DNA from: Zygnema cylindricum
Lineage: Eukaryota; Streptophyta; Zygnematophyceae; Zygnematales; Zygnemataceae
Length of the DNA: 64,000 bases
Assembly: GCA_037447655.1 (NCBI GenBank)
Contig: JBBHKE010003059.1
Span: 558,001-622,000, forward strand
Reading direction: 5' to 3'
Position 1 is the first letter of the stretch; each line of letters starts with the position of its first letter. This document shows, piece after piece, positions 45,401 to 54,173 of this stretch. The notes under the pieces were generated by a model. That model saw only the letters and a list, made by a program, of their open reading frames with translations. It made no database searches and had not been told where the DNA came from. The position numbers were made by a program, and so were the translations under genes.

Positions 45401-48135
45401 ATATGTTTTCAGCATTCGGAGTCCAGCCAGCGTTCAATATCCAACATTGAATGCCCAAGTTCCAGTATTCAAAATTATAATATTTGCGACGTTCCGTTAA
45501 CAATATATAGTGTCCTGCGTTAAGCTCCTAATCATTCAATGTCCAACATTCAGTGTCAAATATTTACTCTCCAACAGTCATTGGAAGACACTCCACGATG
45601 AAAATTCCACATCCAGTATGGAATGCTCAACAATCAAGGTCCTATCTTTAAGATAAAAACATTCCAAAATTTAGTGCCCAAAGCTCTAGTTTAGTACATT
45701 CAATGTCAAATGTCAATATCTAAAAAACATTATTTAGTATTTGGTTTAAAAGATTCAGTTCATAACATTCAATTTTCTACAATCAGTTCCTAGCATTCAG
45801 TGTCCAACATTCAAAGTTCACGATTCAATTTCCAGTCTTTCATGTCCAACATTTATTGCCTGACACTCCATTTAAATTTTCAATGCTAATCCTCAGAATT
45901 TCCAATGCAAATGACAATTTTCAATAATAGATAAATAATTTAAAACATGAAATCTCAAAAGGAACAAAATTGTCGATTTACACACCACAATCGTGCTCAA
46001 ATATACTCAACCTGCCCTAGTAAAGTTAAGCAAACAAAACAGCAAATAGCAAAAAAAAAAAAAGTAAGCACGATGTCCATATTCATGTAAATTTCACACG
46101 TACCTGTAGTACCCCACGTCGATCCAAGAGGCCACAAAGCCTCCATCGGGGACAAACAATTTCGCCTCCGGAAAAACTTGTTTTATTTCGGCAGCCATTT
46201 GAGCCAAATCTTGTGGCCTTGAATTGTTGCTCGCCGTCCTATAATGGACAAATCCTCCATTGGATGGCCTTGTGTCTAAAAAAAAAAAAAACATATAATC
46301 CAACCTCCTTCGTAGTCAAAACTTCTGTACAAATTCAGTATTGTCTTGGCTGACAAGATACATGACAGCCTTTTCATTTTCCTTGTTTTTTAGTTACAAA
46401 AGTGTTCACTTTGGTCGATACAAGGAACATGTAGCTGCTTTTGGACGAAAGGTAGAAGGGCAGAGGATGAGAGAGGCAAACGGGAGAGGGAGGATGCCGT
46501 AGAGATATGGTGGAGACAGTGGGAGAAGGAGAAAACGGAAGGGGAGGAAGAGGCGAAATTTTTGATGTATCTCACATGATAAGCTTTATTTGAAGCCAAC
46601 AAAACAAGGTGTTACTCTCACAAAGCAATACTTGTTATAAAATTTTATGCAGTTCATAAGACACTCATGTAGGGAACTGTAAAAAAATTTCGATTTTAAG
46701 ACAAAGAAATCTCTATTATAATTTTTTCTTTATTGTGACACCATTCATCATAAGTACAATCCATCACTAAAAGAGTTGTTGTTTTTGTAGCATTAAGACC
46801 TATATATCTTTTCATCCAACAACCCAATTTTTTTCCGCAAGATCACACTTGAGAGGTAAGACTCCTAATTGTCAATTGGTTATCTCAAACTGACAATCAG
46901 TAAATTGTATACGGAGAAAAACGACAGAAAGTGCACGATAAATCATCATCTCTAATAGCAATGGAAGTTGTAGTGAACCGACGAGTAGCGTTTACATTTT
47001 CATTTCTTAAATAAATGTGACCCACACTAAATCATAAACAGACAAGAAAAGGTTCACCGCGAATAATTGTTGTGCACGCCATTCATAAAGGATGACGTAT
47101 TGTTCTATTTTGATTTTTAAAAAAGGGAGACAACGAAACCTGATTTCTCACCTATGTCAGACCAAAACGGGGCAATAATTCGAATTCCACTCGAGAGGGG
47201 AAAAGGCGATGGAACATAAGCGGACAGTTGTCTAGACAGGAAAATTTTACGGGGTCATTTTCGTTGAGACGAAGACAAAGAAAAAAAGGTCAGGAAAAAA
47301 AAAAAAAAAATCTATTCACTCATGTACAGAAAATTGTTGGTGGAGAAGAAAAACAAGGAATCTTCACCATTTCAATAACTATAGATGATAAGCTTGTTAA
47401 GAAAAGTAAGAAAACACTCAAAAAAGGAATTGGAGACAGGGGAAGACAAAGTGAACGAGGGAAGAGTTAGAATCAGAGGGAGAGAGAGAGAGGGAGTAAT
47501 CGTTGAACGAAAGTGATAGGACATCAAAGCGGGAGAATAATGTGAATAAGATAGAAAAAAAAAAGTGAACTTGATAGGTAGAAGAAGAAGGAGAGGGATA
47601 AGAAGACGGAGGAAGCTAGTGACAAAAACCAAGACGCAATATAATAACAGTACAAGAATATTAACAAAACAAAGACCAAAAATAATGTTTAAAACAGTAA
47701 AAGCAGCAGTCACTGTAACGGCAACAGTAATATTAACAATAACAATAACAAAAAACAACAACAATTATAACAATAATATATATAAAAAAATCGTTTTTTT
47801 CTTGTACATACTCGTCAGATGTGAAGCCACAGACCTAAAAATATATATATATTGTAGTCTTCATGCATTTATGTACGTATACCAGAAAAGTTTTCTCATA
47901 CTCACTGGTCGAATGTGAGATCTCCATTGTTGTTTACAAAGACACGTGTCGCCGTGTAATTGAAGTACGACATCGGAGTGGGCAGCGGTATGGTGTCACT
48001 GTAGGAGTCGTCATTTCGACTGAGGGTGACGTCACCATTATCCGTACCGTACGGAATAAGGTTGGACCGATTGAGCGACAACACCTGTGGTAAGAGGGAC
48101 AGGAAGAGAAGGAGATGTACGGAAGGAAACAACAT
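28318..48135 (-). CDS. Copy B: NIDO-stalk-TIG-EGF-CARDB-PAN mosaic extracellular protein (19 exons, probably damaged)
   Basis: Exons (minus): 48135-47906, 47231-47152, 46275-46104, 43032-42908, 41683-41516, 40951-40199, 39476-37134, 36400-36264, 36054-35948, 35125-34978, 34507-34285, 33936-33468, 32982-32731, 32352-32117, 31524-31368, 30986-30736, 30570-30002, 29794 to about 29363 (broken) and 28856-28318. Splice phases agree throughout except for a one-base slip near 37620 and the exon break near 29676. About 2,400 residues. The start is ATG 48135, giving MLFPSVHLLLFLSLLPQVLS, a good signal peptide; a further upstream ATG lies inside the TATA box. Expected to be a secreted, glycosylated, stalked matrix or adhesion protein. 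Function not shown by sequence. The two breaks suggest a recent pseudogene or assembly errors. Confidence 0.75.
29229..29278. repeat. (TA)n microsatellite in a copy B intron
   Basis: About 50 bases of alternating TA in the last intron; absent from the copy A intron. Confidence 0.95.
29363..29794 (-). pseudogene. Copy B exon 18: sandwich plus short proline stalk, rearranged
   Basis: From 29794 the GNAVWHYIKFNSPSGYSSKSWSLAEVTRGDGSNI segment matches copy A, then similarity stops at about 29676. A TCG-rich block of about 200 bp with no copy A counterpart follows, with an in-frame TAA at 29637-29635. Proline-rich coding (PPPSPPSPPLSPPSPQ...) resumes at about 29475 in another frame and reaches a conserved donor after 29363. 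The stalk is about 37 residues against about 220 in copy A. A small intron removing the block is possible but would need a weak acceptor. Confidence 0.65.
30002..30570 (-). CDS. Copy B exon 17: long beta-sandwich exon with acidic tail
   Basis: 569 bp, acceptor GACAG, donor GTACAA. Open throughout and closely similar to copy A exon 5851-6419, with the same VEPPVPATLG start and DEFPDFLVDQIPD acidic stretch. Confidence 0.82.
30736..30986 (-). CDS. Copy B exon 16: beta-sandwich segment
   Basis: 251 bp, acceptor TCACAG, donor GTAATA. GSLPGETSGSATWLIAAR...; only a handful of substitutions relative to copy A. Confidence 0.8.
31368..31524 (-). CDS. Copy B exon 15: beta-sandwich segment
   Basis: 157 bp, acceptor TTACAG, donor GTACAT. 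The protein segment is identical to copy A over nearly its whole length. Confidence 0.8.
31885..32165 (-). repeat. Exon-end/donor-derived tandem array in copy B intron
   Basis: About four units of roughly 65-70 bp, the first being the end of exon 32117-32352 and its GTACGT donor. The distal unit (GAGAGGCAGCAGTAAGTGCC on the minus strand) corresponds to the distal unit of the copy A array. Confidence 0.75.
32117..32352 (-). CDS. Copy B exon 14
   Basis: 236 bp, acceptor AACAG, donor GTACGT (copy A uses GTAAGT). GWNPSSVPPG...TCAEVTVVVKQTIFITEAA, almost identical to copy A. Confidence 0.8.
32731..32982 (-). CDS. Copy B exon 13
   Basis: 252 bp, acceptor CTACAG, donor GTGAGC. GMSQVEIDLFNEYFGVKDAPEWLKL..., colinear with copy A exon 3229-3480. 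Confidence 0.8.
33404..33463. repeat. (GA)n/(CT)n microsatellite at splice donor, copy B
   Basis: About 60 bases, adjoining the donor of exon 33468-33936, longer than the copy A tract of about 39. Confidence 0.95.
33468..33936 (-). CDS. Copy B exon 12: cysteine-rich block
   Basis: 469 bp, open throughout, same cysteines as copy A (CDQCVNAG, CAFG, CIHD, CVFGG). Donor GTGTTC. Confidence 0.75.
34285..34507 (-). CDS. Copy B exon 11: cysteine motif with extended Pro/Gln linker
   Basis: 223 bp. SDSCDVIVISGRWCYICDGLICDL as in copy A, then a linker GQPAQPGQPAPVPVY from a 9-bp GGTTGTCCC-like repeat (plus strand about 34341-34370) that adds 14 residues without changing frame. Confidence 0.78.
34978..35125 (-). 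CDS. Copy B exon 10: beta-sandwich segment
   Basis: 148 bp, acceptor TTACAG, donor GTAAAC. ATNTELLLPTDNPNFVFVPEK..., colinear with copy A. Confidence 0.8.
35948..36054 (-). CDS. Copy B exon 9: beta-sandwich segment
   Basis: 107 bp, acceptor AAACAG, donor GTAAGT. RVPAPVVVVEPSYLSYEYV...; last exon with a visible copy A partner. Confidence 0.8.
36264..36400 (-). CDS. Copy B exon 8: link between CnaB-like and CARDB-like domains
   Basis: 137 bp, acceptor TTGTAG, donor GTAGGA, phase 0 in and 2 out. VKYADGSTQIVPLFLKRQLVTVSFTAVP...TLTLAFST. The copy A counterpart lies left of the window. Confidence 0.75.
37134..39476 (-). CDS. Copy B exon 7: proline stalk, IPT/TIG, EGF-like, Ig-like, CARDB and CnaB-like domains
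   Basis: 2343 bp, acceptor TTTTCAG, donor GTATGT. About 160 residues of PPPSPPP stalk (39470-38990) lead into FSVSGFSPPSIFTSGGPITIIGSGF (IPT/TIG, to about 38745), a CPGTPPCSQKGVCSAGVCIC EGF-like cluster (38755-38665), an Ig-like fold with a PLGMTIDDLTGVISW motif (38640-38370), a CARDB-like domain, and a CnaB/carboxypeptidase-regulatory-like fold (GATVSLTDSDGTVIAS..TGFANGLYIIKG). The frame changes by one base near 37615-37645: losing one T of TTTT at about 37618 restores the frame and removes the stop. Confidence 0.75.
39666..39747. repeat. Perfect 41-bp tandem duplication in a copy B intron
   Basis: The ACGCGTACAAGAAACC...AATGAG unit occurs twice without mismatch, indicating a recent event. 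A more diverged pair (TTTTCAAGAAGTAC) lies near 40075-40135. Confidence 0.9.
40199..40951 (-). CDS. Copy B exon 6: PKD-like and DUF11-like domains
   Basis: 753 bp, acceptor CTCAG, donor GTGAGT, phase 1 in and out. A VLNGTADRGYDGCGNITVQWDLNYNG motif suggests a PKD fold; then NILVKVGNKGPSNAYAVTARSVI and CEASFQGPLAP suggest DUF11/CARDB. Confidence 0.75.
41516..41683 (-). CDS. Copy B exon 5: C-terminal part of NIDO domain
   Basis: 168 bp, acceptor TGCAG, donor GTGAGT. GIYGQCGFDAGDGTNFYNFPGSGT...NIPGKWCFRI is the NIDO ending. Confidence 0.8.
42771..42792. repeat. (AC)n microsatellite
   Basis: About 22 bases of AC in a copy B intron. Confidence 0.9.
42908..43032 (-). CDS. Copy B exon 4: NIDO core strand
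   Basis: 125 bp, acceptor GGCAG, donor GTAAGT. DRVNTFQTWLVW...YSCTLYPDNGLQWLSPSS matches the VNTFQ..GLQW section of NIDO. Found by asking for a frame that joins phases 2 and 1 of its neighbours. Confidence 0.78.
44160..45895. repeat. Degenerate ACATTCAATGTCCA repeat field inside an intron
   Basis: About 1.7 kb of irregularly spaced, diverged copies of a 14-15 base motif close to ACATTCAATGTCCA (with AACATTCAGTGTCCA, GCATTCAATGTCC and similar), inside the intron between NIDO exons 3 and 4 of copy B. No open frame of note. Confidence 0.8.
46104..46275 (-). CDS. Copy B exon 3: NIDO middle
   Basis: 172 bp, acceptor TTTTAG after an A/T run, donor GTACGT. DTRPSNGGFVHYRTAS...LAQMAAEIKQVFPEAKLF..GFVASWIDVGYY is characteristic NIDO. 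Confidence 0.82.
47152..47231 (-). CDS. Copy B exon 2: NIDO, APFWSDI motif
   Basis: 80 bp, acceptor TGTCTAG, donor GTGAGA. QLSAYVPSPFPLSSGIRIIAPFWSDI; the PFW.D motif is the NIDO hallmark. Joins exons 1 and 3 in frame. Confidence 0.8.
47906..48135 (-). CDS. Copy B exon 1: signal peptide and NIDO start
   Basis: ATG at 48135, hydrophobic MLFPSVHLLLFLSLLPQVLS, then LNRSNLIPYGTDNGDVTLSRNDDSYSDTIPLPTPMSYF..TRVFVNNNGDLTF, the NIDO N-terminus. Donor GTGAGT. An out-of-frame ATG upstream (near 48180) opens an overlapping reading frame. Confidence 0.8.
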
Positions 48136-48271
48136 TTGGACAGACGTCAAGAGGAAATAAAGGAATAGAAGGCATATGAAGAGAGAGATGGAGGATAAGA
48201 AAGAGGTAAGCAGGGTAGAGAAAGTGAAGAGGCAGAGGGAGAGCTGGTTGGAGGGAGAGAGCAGCGTGGGC

Positions 48272-48278
48272 ATTTATA
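48272..48278 (-). promoter_or_regulatory. Probable TATA box of copy B
   Basis: TATAAAT on the minus strand, about 137 bases before the ATG, followed by a CT-rich leader. An ATG embedded directly after it begins the longest open frame, but cannot be the start if this is the TATA box. Confidence 0.55.
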
Positions 48279-48299
48279 GGGTAGTGTGTGCACTGCTCA

Positions 48300-49743
48300 A
48301 AATATTTTTTTGTCGTTCTCGAGACCGGGTACATTATGTCGTGTGACACGTGACAAAGGTTACCGTAGGGTGGTTACGGGAAATTTGTGACCTGCCTTTT
48401 GACTATTGGATTTTGCTTCATGTAAAGTACATTTTGAGCATTGCGATGTTAAAATTACATTGTGAATGTAACAAATTGACAATACCGTTTGAATCCCGTA
48501 CCGTACATCTAAGCTTAGTCATCAAGCTTTATCTACAAATCGTACGGCGAATAATCTGGAAGACTGGAACGTTCCTACTTTGCTGACAGCGACCTGTCTT
48601 TTGTACGGCAGTCCAAAAGTACAAAAATGTCCCTCCTTCGCTGACTGCCTGTCTTTGGTACGGCAGTGGAAAGTACAAAATGTGTCGAAGCCCGGGGTTC
48701 CATCAGGAGGTCTCTGTACGGACATCATTACTGGCTGTAGTATTTAGGACTAGCGTCATCAGGTGATGTCATTCAACAAATTTTTCGACACGTTTTTCGA
48801 TAAGAGTCGTACCACGTCATAAAATTATCCTATATTGAAATTTGTCAAAGATTATATAAACCGACCAAATTTCAATGAAACCGACCAATTTGTATTTGCG
48901 TACGATTTGTACTTTGTACGACATTAGTCCCCTTGTTTTTGCACAACAAGTTTAACATAAAAAAGAACAAAAAAAAACGCGAGAAAAATGCACACGAAGG
49001 TAAGATAAAAACGACAAAATAACGCTGGAAAAATGTAACACGGAAAGCCACGAAGCTGAAGGGAAGGATAAGGAGCCTGTGGAGTTGTCTTTTCGAAAAT
49101 GATTTTCTGGTAGACTCGCCTTGACTTTGTTTGAAGAATCGTGGCATTTGTCACGTGTGAAAATTACGTGGTAGTCCATTGACCCACTGACGTATGATAT
49201 CACTTATCAGGGTGTCGCGATTCTACACGTCCTACAGTTCACCGATGTTTTTTTCGTCGCTTAAAACAACTTTTCTCCGTACACACATGTCGGATTGTGG
49301 ATCGGACGGTTGCGATTGAAATTAAAGATTATCACCTTGGCGGTCTCCGCCTGAAAATCGGACAATTGTGTACGGAGAAAAGATGTTTCATGTGGCGATA
49401 ATGTTAGATTTCCTAGGAATCCGGGATTCGGCATGTCCCATACTAGGGAAAATTGAATCGGCTTCACGTGCCAATTCAACAGATAAAGCTATTAACAACT
49501 AATAAAATATATTTTTAATAACGATATACGATGTACTCAGTGGGTTACCAAATATAGAGCCGATGGAAAGATTGCTTCGCGGATGAAAACCTAAAAATAA
49601 TCGAACGGTAAATGTTTGCGCCGGGATAATCGTAGAATCACGCTCTAATAAATTGTAAATGCTGTTTTACAAAAAACAAAAAATAACAGTACATCATGGT
49701 ACGGCAAAGTACAAACTTTTGTAAACAAGTAAAACAACCACAT
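48300..49743. other. No gene recognised upstream of copy B
   Basis: Repeat-derived in part: 48690-48730 (CATCAGGAGGTCTCTGTACGG) matches the left end of the Harbinger-like element at 50376. Confidence 0.5.
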
Positions 49744-50293
49744 TTCCATTAGCGAAAAAATAGGGTTGTTTACAGAGGGATGTACCTTTTCGTACAACTC
49801 CGTACCACTTCTTTTTAGAACAAGAAAACATCTTTGGAAGAATCTACAGGGTTGTAGGTTTAAAACCTGACCGGATGCATTGCACTTTATACCAGACGCC
49901 ACGTCGCCAACCTTGCAGTGTGTAGCGACCGTCCACAGTGAGGACACTTTGGACACACTGAACGTGTTAAAATGGGCCGCGTGGGAAAAAAAAAATCCAC
50001 AATGAGCGCGCGCTTATATGCGTACACGTAGCATGGGCCATGTGCCTTACGCCAGGGTGGCTGCGAATCCGCCGAAATTCTCCCGTCACGCTCCCACCAT
50101 CAAAGTTTGCCGCCGCCTTTTTGTCGTTGCGTTTTGAAATTTGGGATAGTACATTACAATGCCCTCTGTACAAGTCATTAAATACCTCCGCTGGTACAGA
50201 TATTACCACCGCAGTTACAGATATTACCTCCGGTGGTACAGATATTAACTGTACGGATAATACCTCCGATGGTAGAGATATTGCGTTCAGACC
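49744..50293 (+). repeat. Direct repeat copy 1 (about 550 bp)
   Basis: Aligns with 52988-53536 from TTCCATTAGC(G/A)AA to ATAATGCGTTCAGAC. Ends in a short tandem array (about 21-24 bp units with ACAGATATTACCTCCG) at about 50187-50282. Confidence 0.75.
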
Positions 50294-50375
50294 TTACATT
50301 CTAAGGGTATGTTCCCTTGTGCATAAGGGTTTTTTTCTGTCGTTTTCCTATAAAACTTAGCGCCGTACTGCCTAA

Positions 50376-51042
50376 GGGTATGGTTACATCAGGAGGTCTC
50401 TGTAATAGTACGGACATCAAAATTTCTGTATTACAGAGGCCTCGGTTACATCGCGTATCATCTGTAAACAAGTTTTTACATACGTGTTCTGATTTGAGTG
50501 ATTCCACGTAGGTCGACGATCAAATCTATAAAATCGTGAAAGATTTGGAAACCGACCATTTTCGTATAAAAATCCGTACTTGCGTATTACGTACGTGTAC
50601 TTCACAAGTGTACCGCGTCAATGTACCTCAGAGATCTCCTTCACGCTGCTGACTTTCAGGAAAAAACCGTATTTCTTTTCGGCAAAAATTTTACGGTCAC
50701 CTTGTCCGAAGGCACGTGACTTTGGGGACGTGTGAAAATTTTCATATTTCATCGACGCACGTGTCTGACGTCCAGGTGTAGCGATTTGACTGGTTCTGTA
50801 TTGCTGAACCCACCTCGGCGAGGTGGGTTCACCAATACAGAGGCGTATGGAGCGATTGCTTCGCAGATGAAGACCAAAATGTAATCGGACGGTCTATGTC
50901 TTCTCCTGGATACTTGGAGATTCGTAATCTTATTTTCTGTAATGTTGTTTTCAAAAAACTCACGAAAATATAGTACGGCATGGTACGGGCAAGTACAAAA
51001 TTCTGTATTAAACCTCACTTTTCGTCTGATGTAACCATACCC
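50376..51042. mobile_element. PIF/Harbinger-like non-autonomous element
   Basis: Terminal inverted repeats GGGTATGGTTACATCAG (perfect over 17 bp) at both ends, flanked on each side by TAA (50373-50375 and 51043-51045), the usual 3-bp target of PIF/Harbinger elements. 667 bp, no coding capacity seen. Contains a near-perfect hairpin at 50796-50840. Confidence 0.72.
50796..50840. other. Near-perfect hairpin
   Basis: 22-bp arms with one mismatch around a single central base at 50818 (core GAACCCACCTCG / CGAGGTGGGTTC). Confidence 0.85.
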
Positions 51043-51194
51043 TAAGTTACAGCCGTACGAAGGAATCGCAAATTTGTGGAGTACTATTTGCGTCATCCTC
51101 GAACTTAGGTGTACAAAAATTTGTCGTCTTGTGTTTTTTGACCCACGGCCACGACAAAAAACGTATCTTCAAACTTTTAATAGCAAAAAATAAC

Positions 51195-51557
51195 CATAGT
51201 TCAAAAGTAGGTGAAAGTAAGCCCATACAATATGCCTATTGTACGCAAAACATACAATATGACCTTAAGACCCATATTGTATTGGTCGCAAAATGAAAAA
51301 AAATAGTAACAAGGTTGAGTTGCACATCGTTCGATAGAGAATTAAACGTCATGTCTAAATTTTGAAAAACATTTGGACAAAAAATTATTTTTCTGTGAGT
51401 TTTGTAGTATTTTTTATTTAAACTGTCAGATATGGACGATCGGACGGTCGCTGATCAAAGTAGCGATCTAAGAAGATCACATGAAAAGCCCATAACAAAA
51501 CTTATGATAAAGGCGCCTACAAAAGGCCTACAATAGAAACACCTACTTTGAACTATG
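51195..51557 (+). mobile_element. hAT-like non-autonomous element, short member
   Basis: Ends CATAGTTCAAAAGTAGGTG and its complement with one base gap. Perfect 8-bp duplication AAAATAAC at 51187-51194 and 51558-51565. Same family as 25411-26059. Confidence 0.8.
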
Positions 51558-51565
51558 AAAATAAC

Positions 51566-52440
51566 GGTACCGGTGTTATCGCAATAAAAAACCGATAAAT
51601 ATTTGTTTTGTATCGCGATAACACGTTCGATAACTATCGACGATAATTGTCCGGTTTATACAATACAATTGTACTTTTCATCCCGTTTTACTGGACTCCC
51701 GTTCTTCCATTGGCAGATTACGGAAATGAATGTCATACGTGGCATGCCACGCTATATAAAATGAAAAATATAATACAACATTATTAGTGTTATGTATCAG
51801 CAATAAATTCATCGCGATAACACCGATACCGATAGTTATCGGTTATCGAACGGTCAAGGTCCTAATATATCGCTCCGAGACGAACAAATTCCTTATCGGC
51901 GATAAGTGAAAAAAATATAGTACGATACATAATAGTACTTTAAATGTATTGTATTATATATTTTCAACGTATATAACGTGGTATGCCACGTGTAACCATT
52001 TGTTCCGTACTCTGTGTAACGAAATAATGGTGGTTAATAACGACAGAATAAACCATACAGTTGAACAATACAAACCGTACAATTATCACCGATAGTTATC
52101 CGTAACGGTTTTAATCGCGATTAAAAATTGATGTTATTGTTTTTTATCGGCGATAACACCGGTGTGTATATAACGTGCCAATATATCGATTATCGACAAG
52201 CCAAAAAAAGGTACATATTGATTTTCGGCAAATCCCTGTCAATGCACTACACTAAGTATTATATAAAGTAGTAGTTTATAGCGTACCTCATTTTCTTCCA
52301 CTTACCGCCAATAACAACAAGGTCTAGGAGCGATATACTGAGACCCCTCACCGTTCGATAATCGATAACTATCGGTGTCGGTTTTATCGCGATAAGAATT
52401 TATTGAAACACATCACTACCAATAATACTAATTCAATTCA
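51566..52440. repeat. CGATA/TATCG-rich foldback region
   Basis: Many GATAAC/GTTATC and CGATA motifs. Two inverted pairs are visible: about 51783-51905 with 52310-52440 (arms about 125 bp, shared core ACCGATAGTTATCG), and about 51566-51605 with 52125-52165 (ACCGGTGTTATCGC). Confidence 0.65.
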
Positions 52441-52987
52441 ATGTAACTCTTTGATTCATGAGAATTGAGCTTGTCGTTTGTGGAATTTTGTCGATTAGGG
52501 ACCTATCATCAAAAGGTGTCAATTATTGTACGGACAGCATGTGCTATTGTAAGTAATACATATAATTGCATTATTTCTCAAACATTCTACTATAAAATCA
52601 TGCTGGCAAACACTTGCAGCTTTTTCATTCATCGCTAATTTTGCGTTGTACAACGTAGCTTTATTTCAAGTAGTAAAAAAAATACAGGTTGCAGCGTAAA
52701 ACCTACACCAAAATGAACAGAACATACGATCATGCACTCTCATCATACAAAACTCTTTATACCCCTGCAAAAATTGGATAAAAAATTGAAACAGCAAAAA
52801 AAAAATCAGTTAGAGCGGCAAAACATAAAAGGTCAAAGAAAGGCATGGAAGAGAGAGCTGGAGGATATCGTTTTACCAAATAATTTTTAGCGGATTTGCA
52901 ATTTTCCATCCACTTTGTCTAAAGTCACATGGTTTCTTACACTTGTCAAATATTCATTGAAAATCCCTTGTGAAACTTAGGTCAAAC
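52441..52987. other. No gene recognised
   Basis: AT-rich, no motifs or repeats identified. Confidence 0.5.
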
Positions 52988-53536
52988 TTCCATTAGCAAA
53001 GAAATGGGGTTATTTACTCAAGGTCGTATAGTTTCGTCCAAGTTTGTACCATTTTATTTTTTTCCAAAAAAAACATATTTACTGAAGAATATCCATGGTT
53101 ATACGATTAAAACTTCATTGTCAGATGCATTCATTTTTTAATCCAAGATGCCACGTCGCTAACCTTCCAATGTGTGGCGAATGTCCTCAAGTTTGACACT
53201 TTGCACACACTAAACATGTAAAATTGGGGCCGCGTGGAAAAGAGAAAAATGAACACAATGAACGCGCGATTATGTGCCTACACGTTGCATTGGTCATGTG
53301 CCTTGTGCCAGGGTGGATGCGGATCCGCCGAAATTATAGTGTCACACTCCCACCATTAAGAGTTTGTCGCCGCCTTTTTATCGTTCCGTTTTAAAATTTT
53401 AGATAGTATTTTATGATGCACTTTGTACGAGTATTTAATTACATCCGGTGGTAAAGATATTACCTCCGCTAATACAAATATTACCTTTGCTAATACAAAT
53501 ATTACCTCTACAGGTACAGATAATGCGTTCAGACTT
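52988..53536 (+). repeat. Direct repeat copy 2 (about 550 bp)
   Basis: Diverged partner of 49744-50293 in the same orientation, with its own tandem array (ATACAAATATTACCTTTGCT-type units) at about 53444-53527. Confidence 0.75.
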
Positions 53537-54173
53537 CGCTTTTTAAGATCCTATGTAGATCTTTCGCATCTAATATAAGCATATGTGGTACCAACCAAAA
53601 TAAGACACGCAAATAAAAAGTGGTTTAACGACGCGACCTAACAAAATACACGACAACGAAAAATCTTTAAATCTATCCATACATTTACTAAAATCGCTAA
53701 TGGAAGTTTAGTTTTATATGGATGCCATTGATACATGTCGAGCGCTTGTGTAATAAATAAAAAATTCATCCACACTTCGGCCAAGATTTTTACTAGTATA
53801 TCAACCCGATACTGCTAAATAATGTAATGTAAAGCTACTTTGTATTCTAGCCTAGATTCTCTTTACACAGTTTTCAAGTATACCAATGTGTAACTGCATA
53901 TCTTTGTCGAGAGTGCCTGGGGACCGTGAGGTTCAGGTAAGATGTCCTATGAGGTGTGCATGAGAGACCTGCCATCCACCCTAAATGCTGATGATTCCCT
54001 GGACCCGTGACCATGCCTTTCTCTTTCTTTCCCCCCCAAGGATATGCATAGGTAATAATGAGGAATTGAGAGTAAAAGTAAAAGTACCCCGTACCCCCCC
54101 CTTAGATCGTTTTTTCCACCAGAAGCCTACTAAATGCTACTCCCCTGACCACTCTCCAAAGAATAGAAAGGGA
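53537..54173. other. No gene recognised
   Basis: AT-rich to 53900, then C-rich short stretches; no motif-bearing frame. Confidence 0.5.

Noticed and set aside
47228-47918. Purine-rich plus-strand frames
   Set aside because: Low-complexity GA/AAC-rich intron sequence of copy B; only the short NIDO exon 47152-47231 at the edge is supported.
47902-48273. Start of copy B at the first ATG (48273)
   Set aside because: That ATG lies directly in a TATAAAT motif and would put a long Leu/Phe/Ser stretch before a second, ideal signal peptide at 48135.
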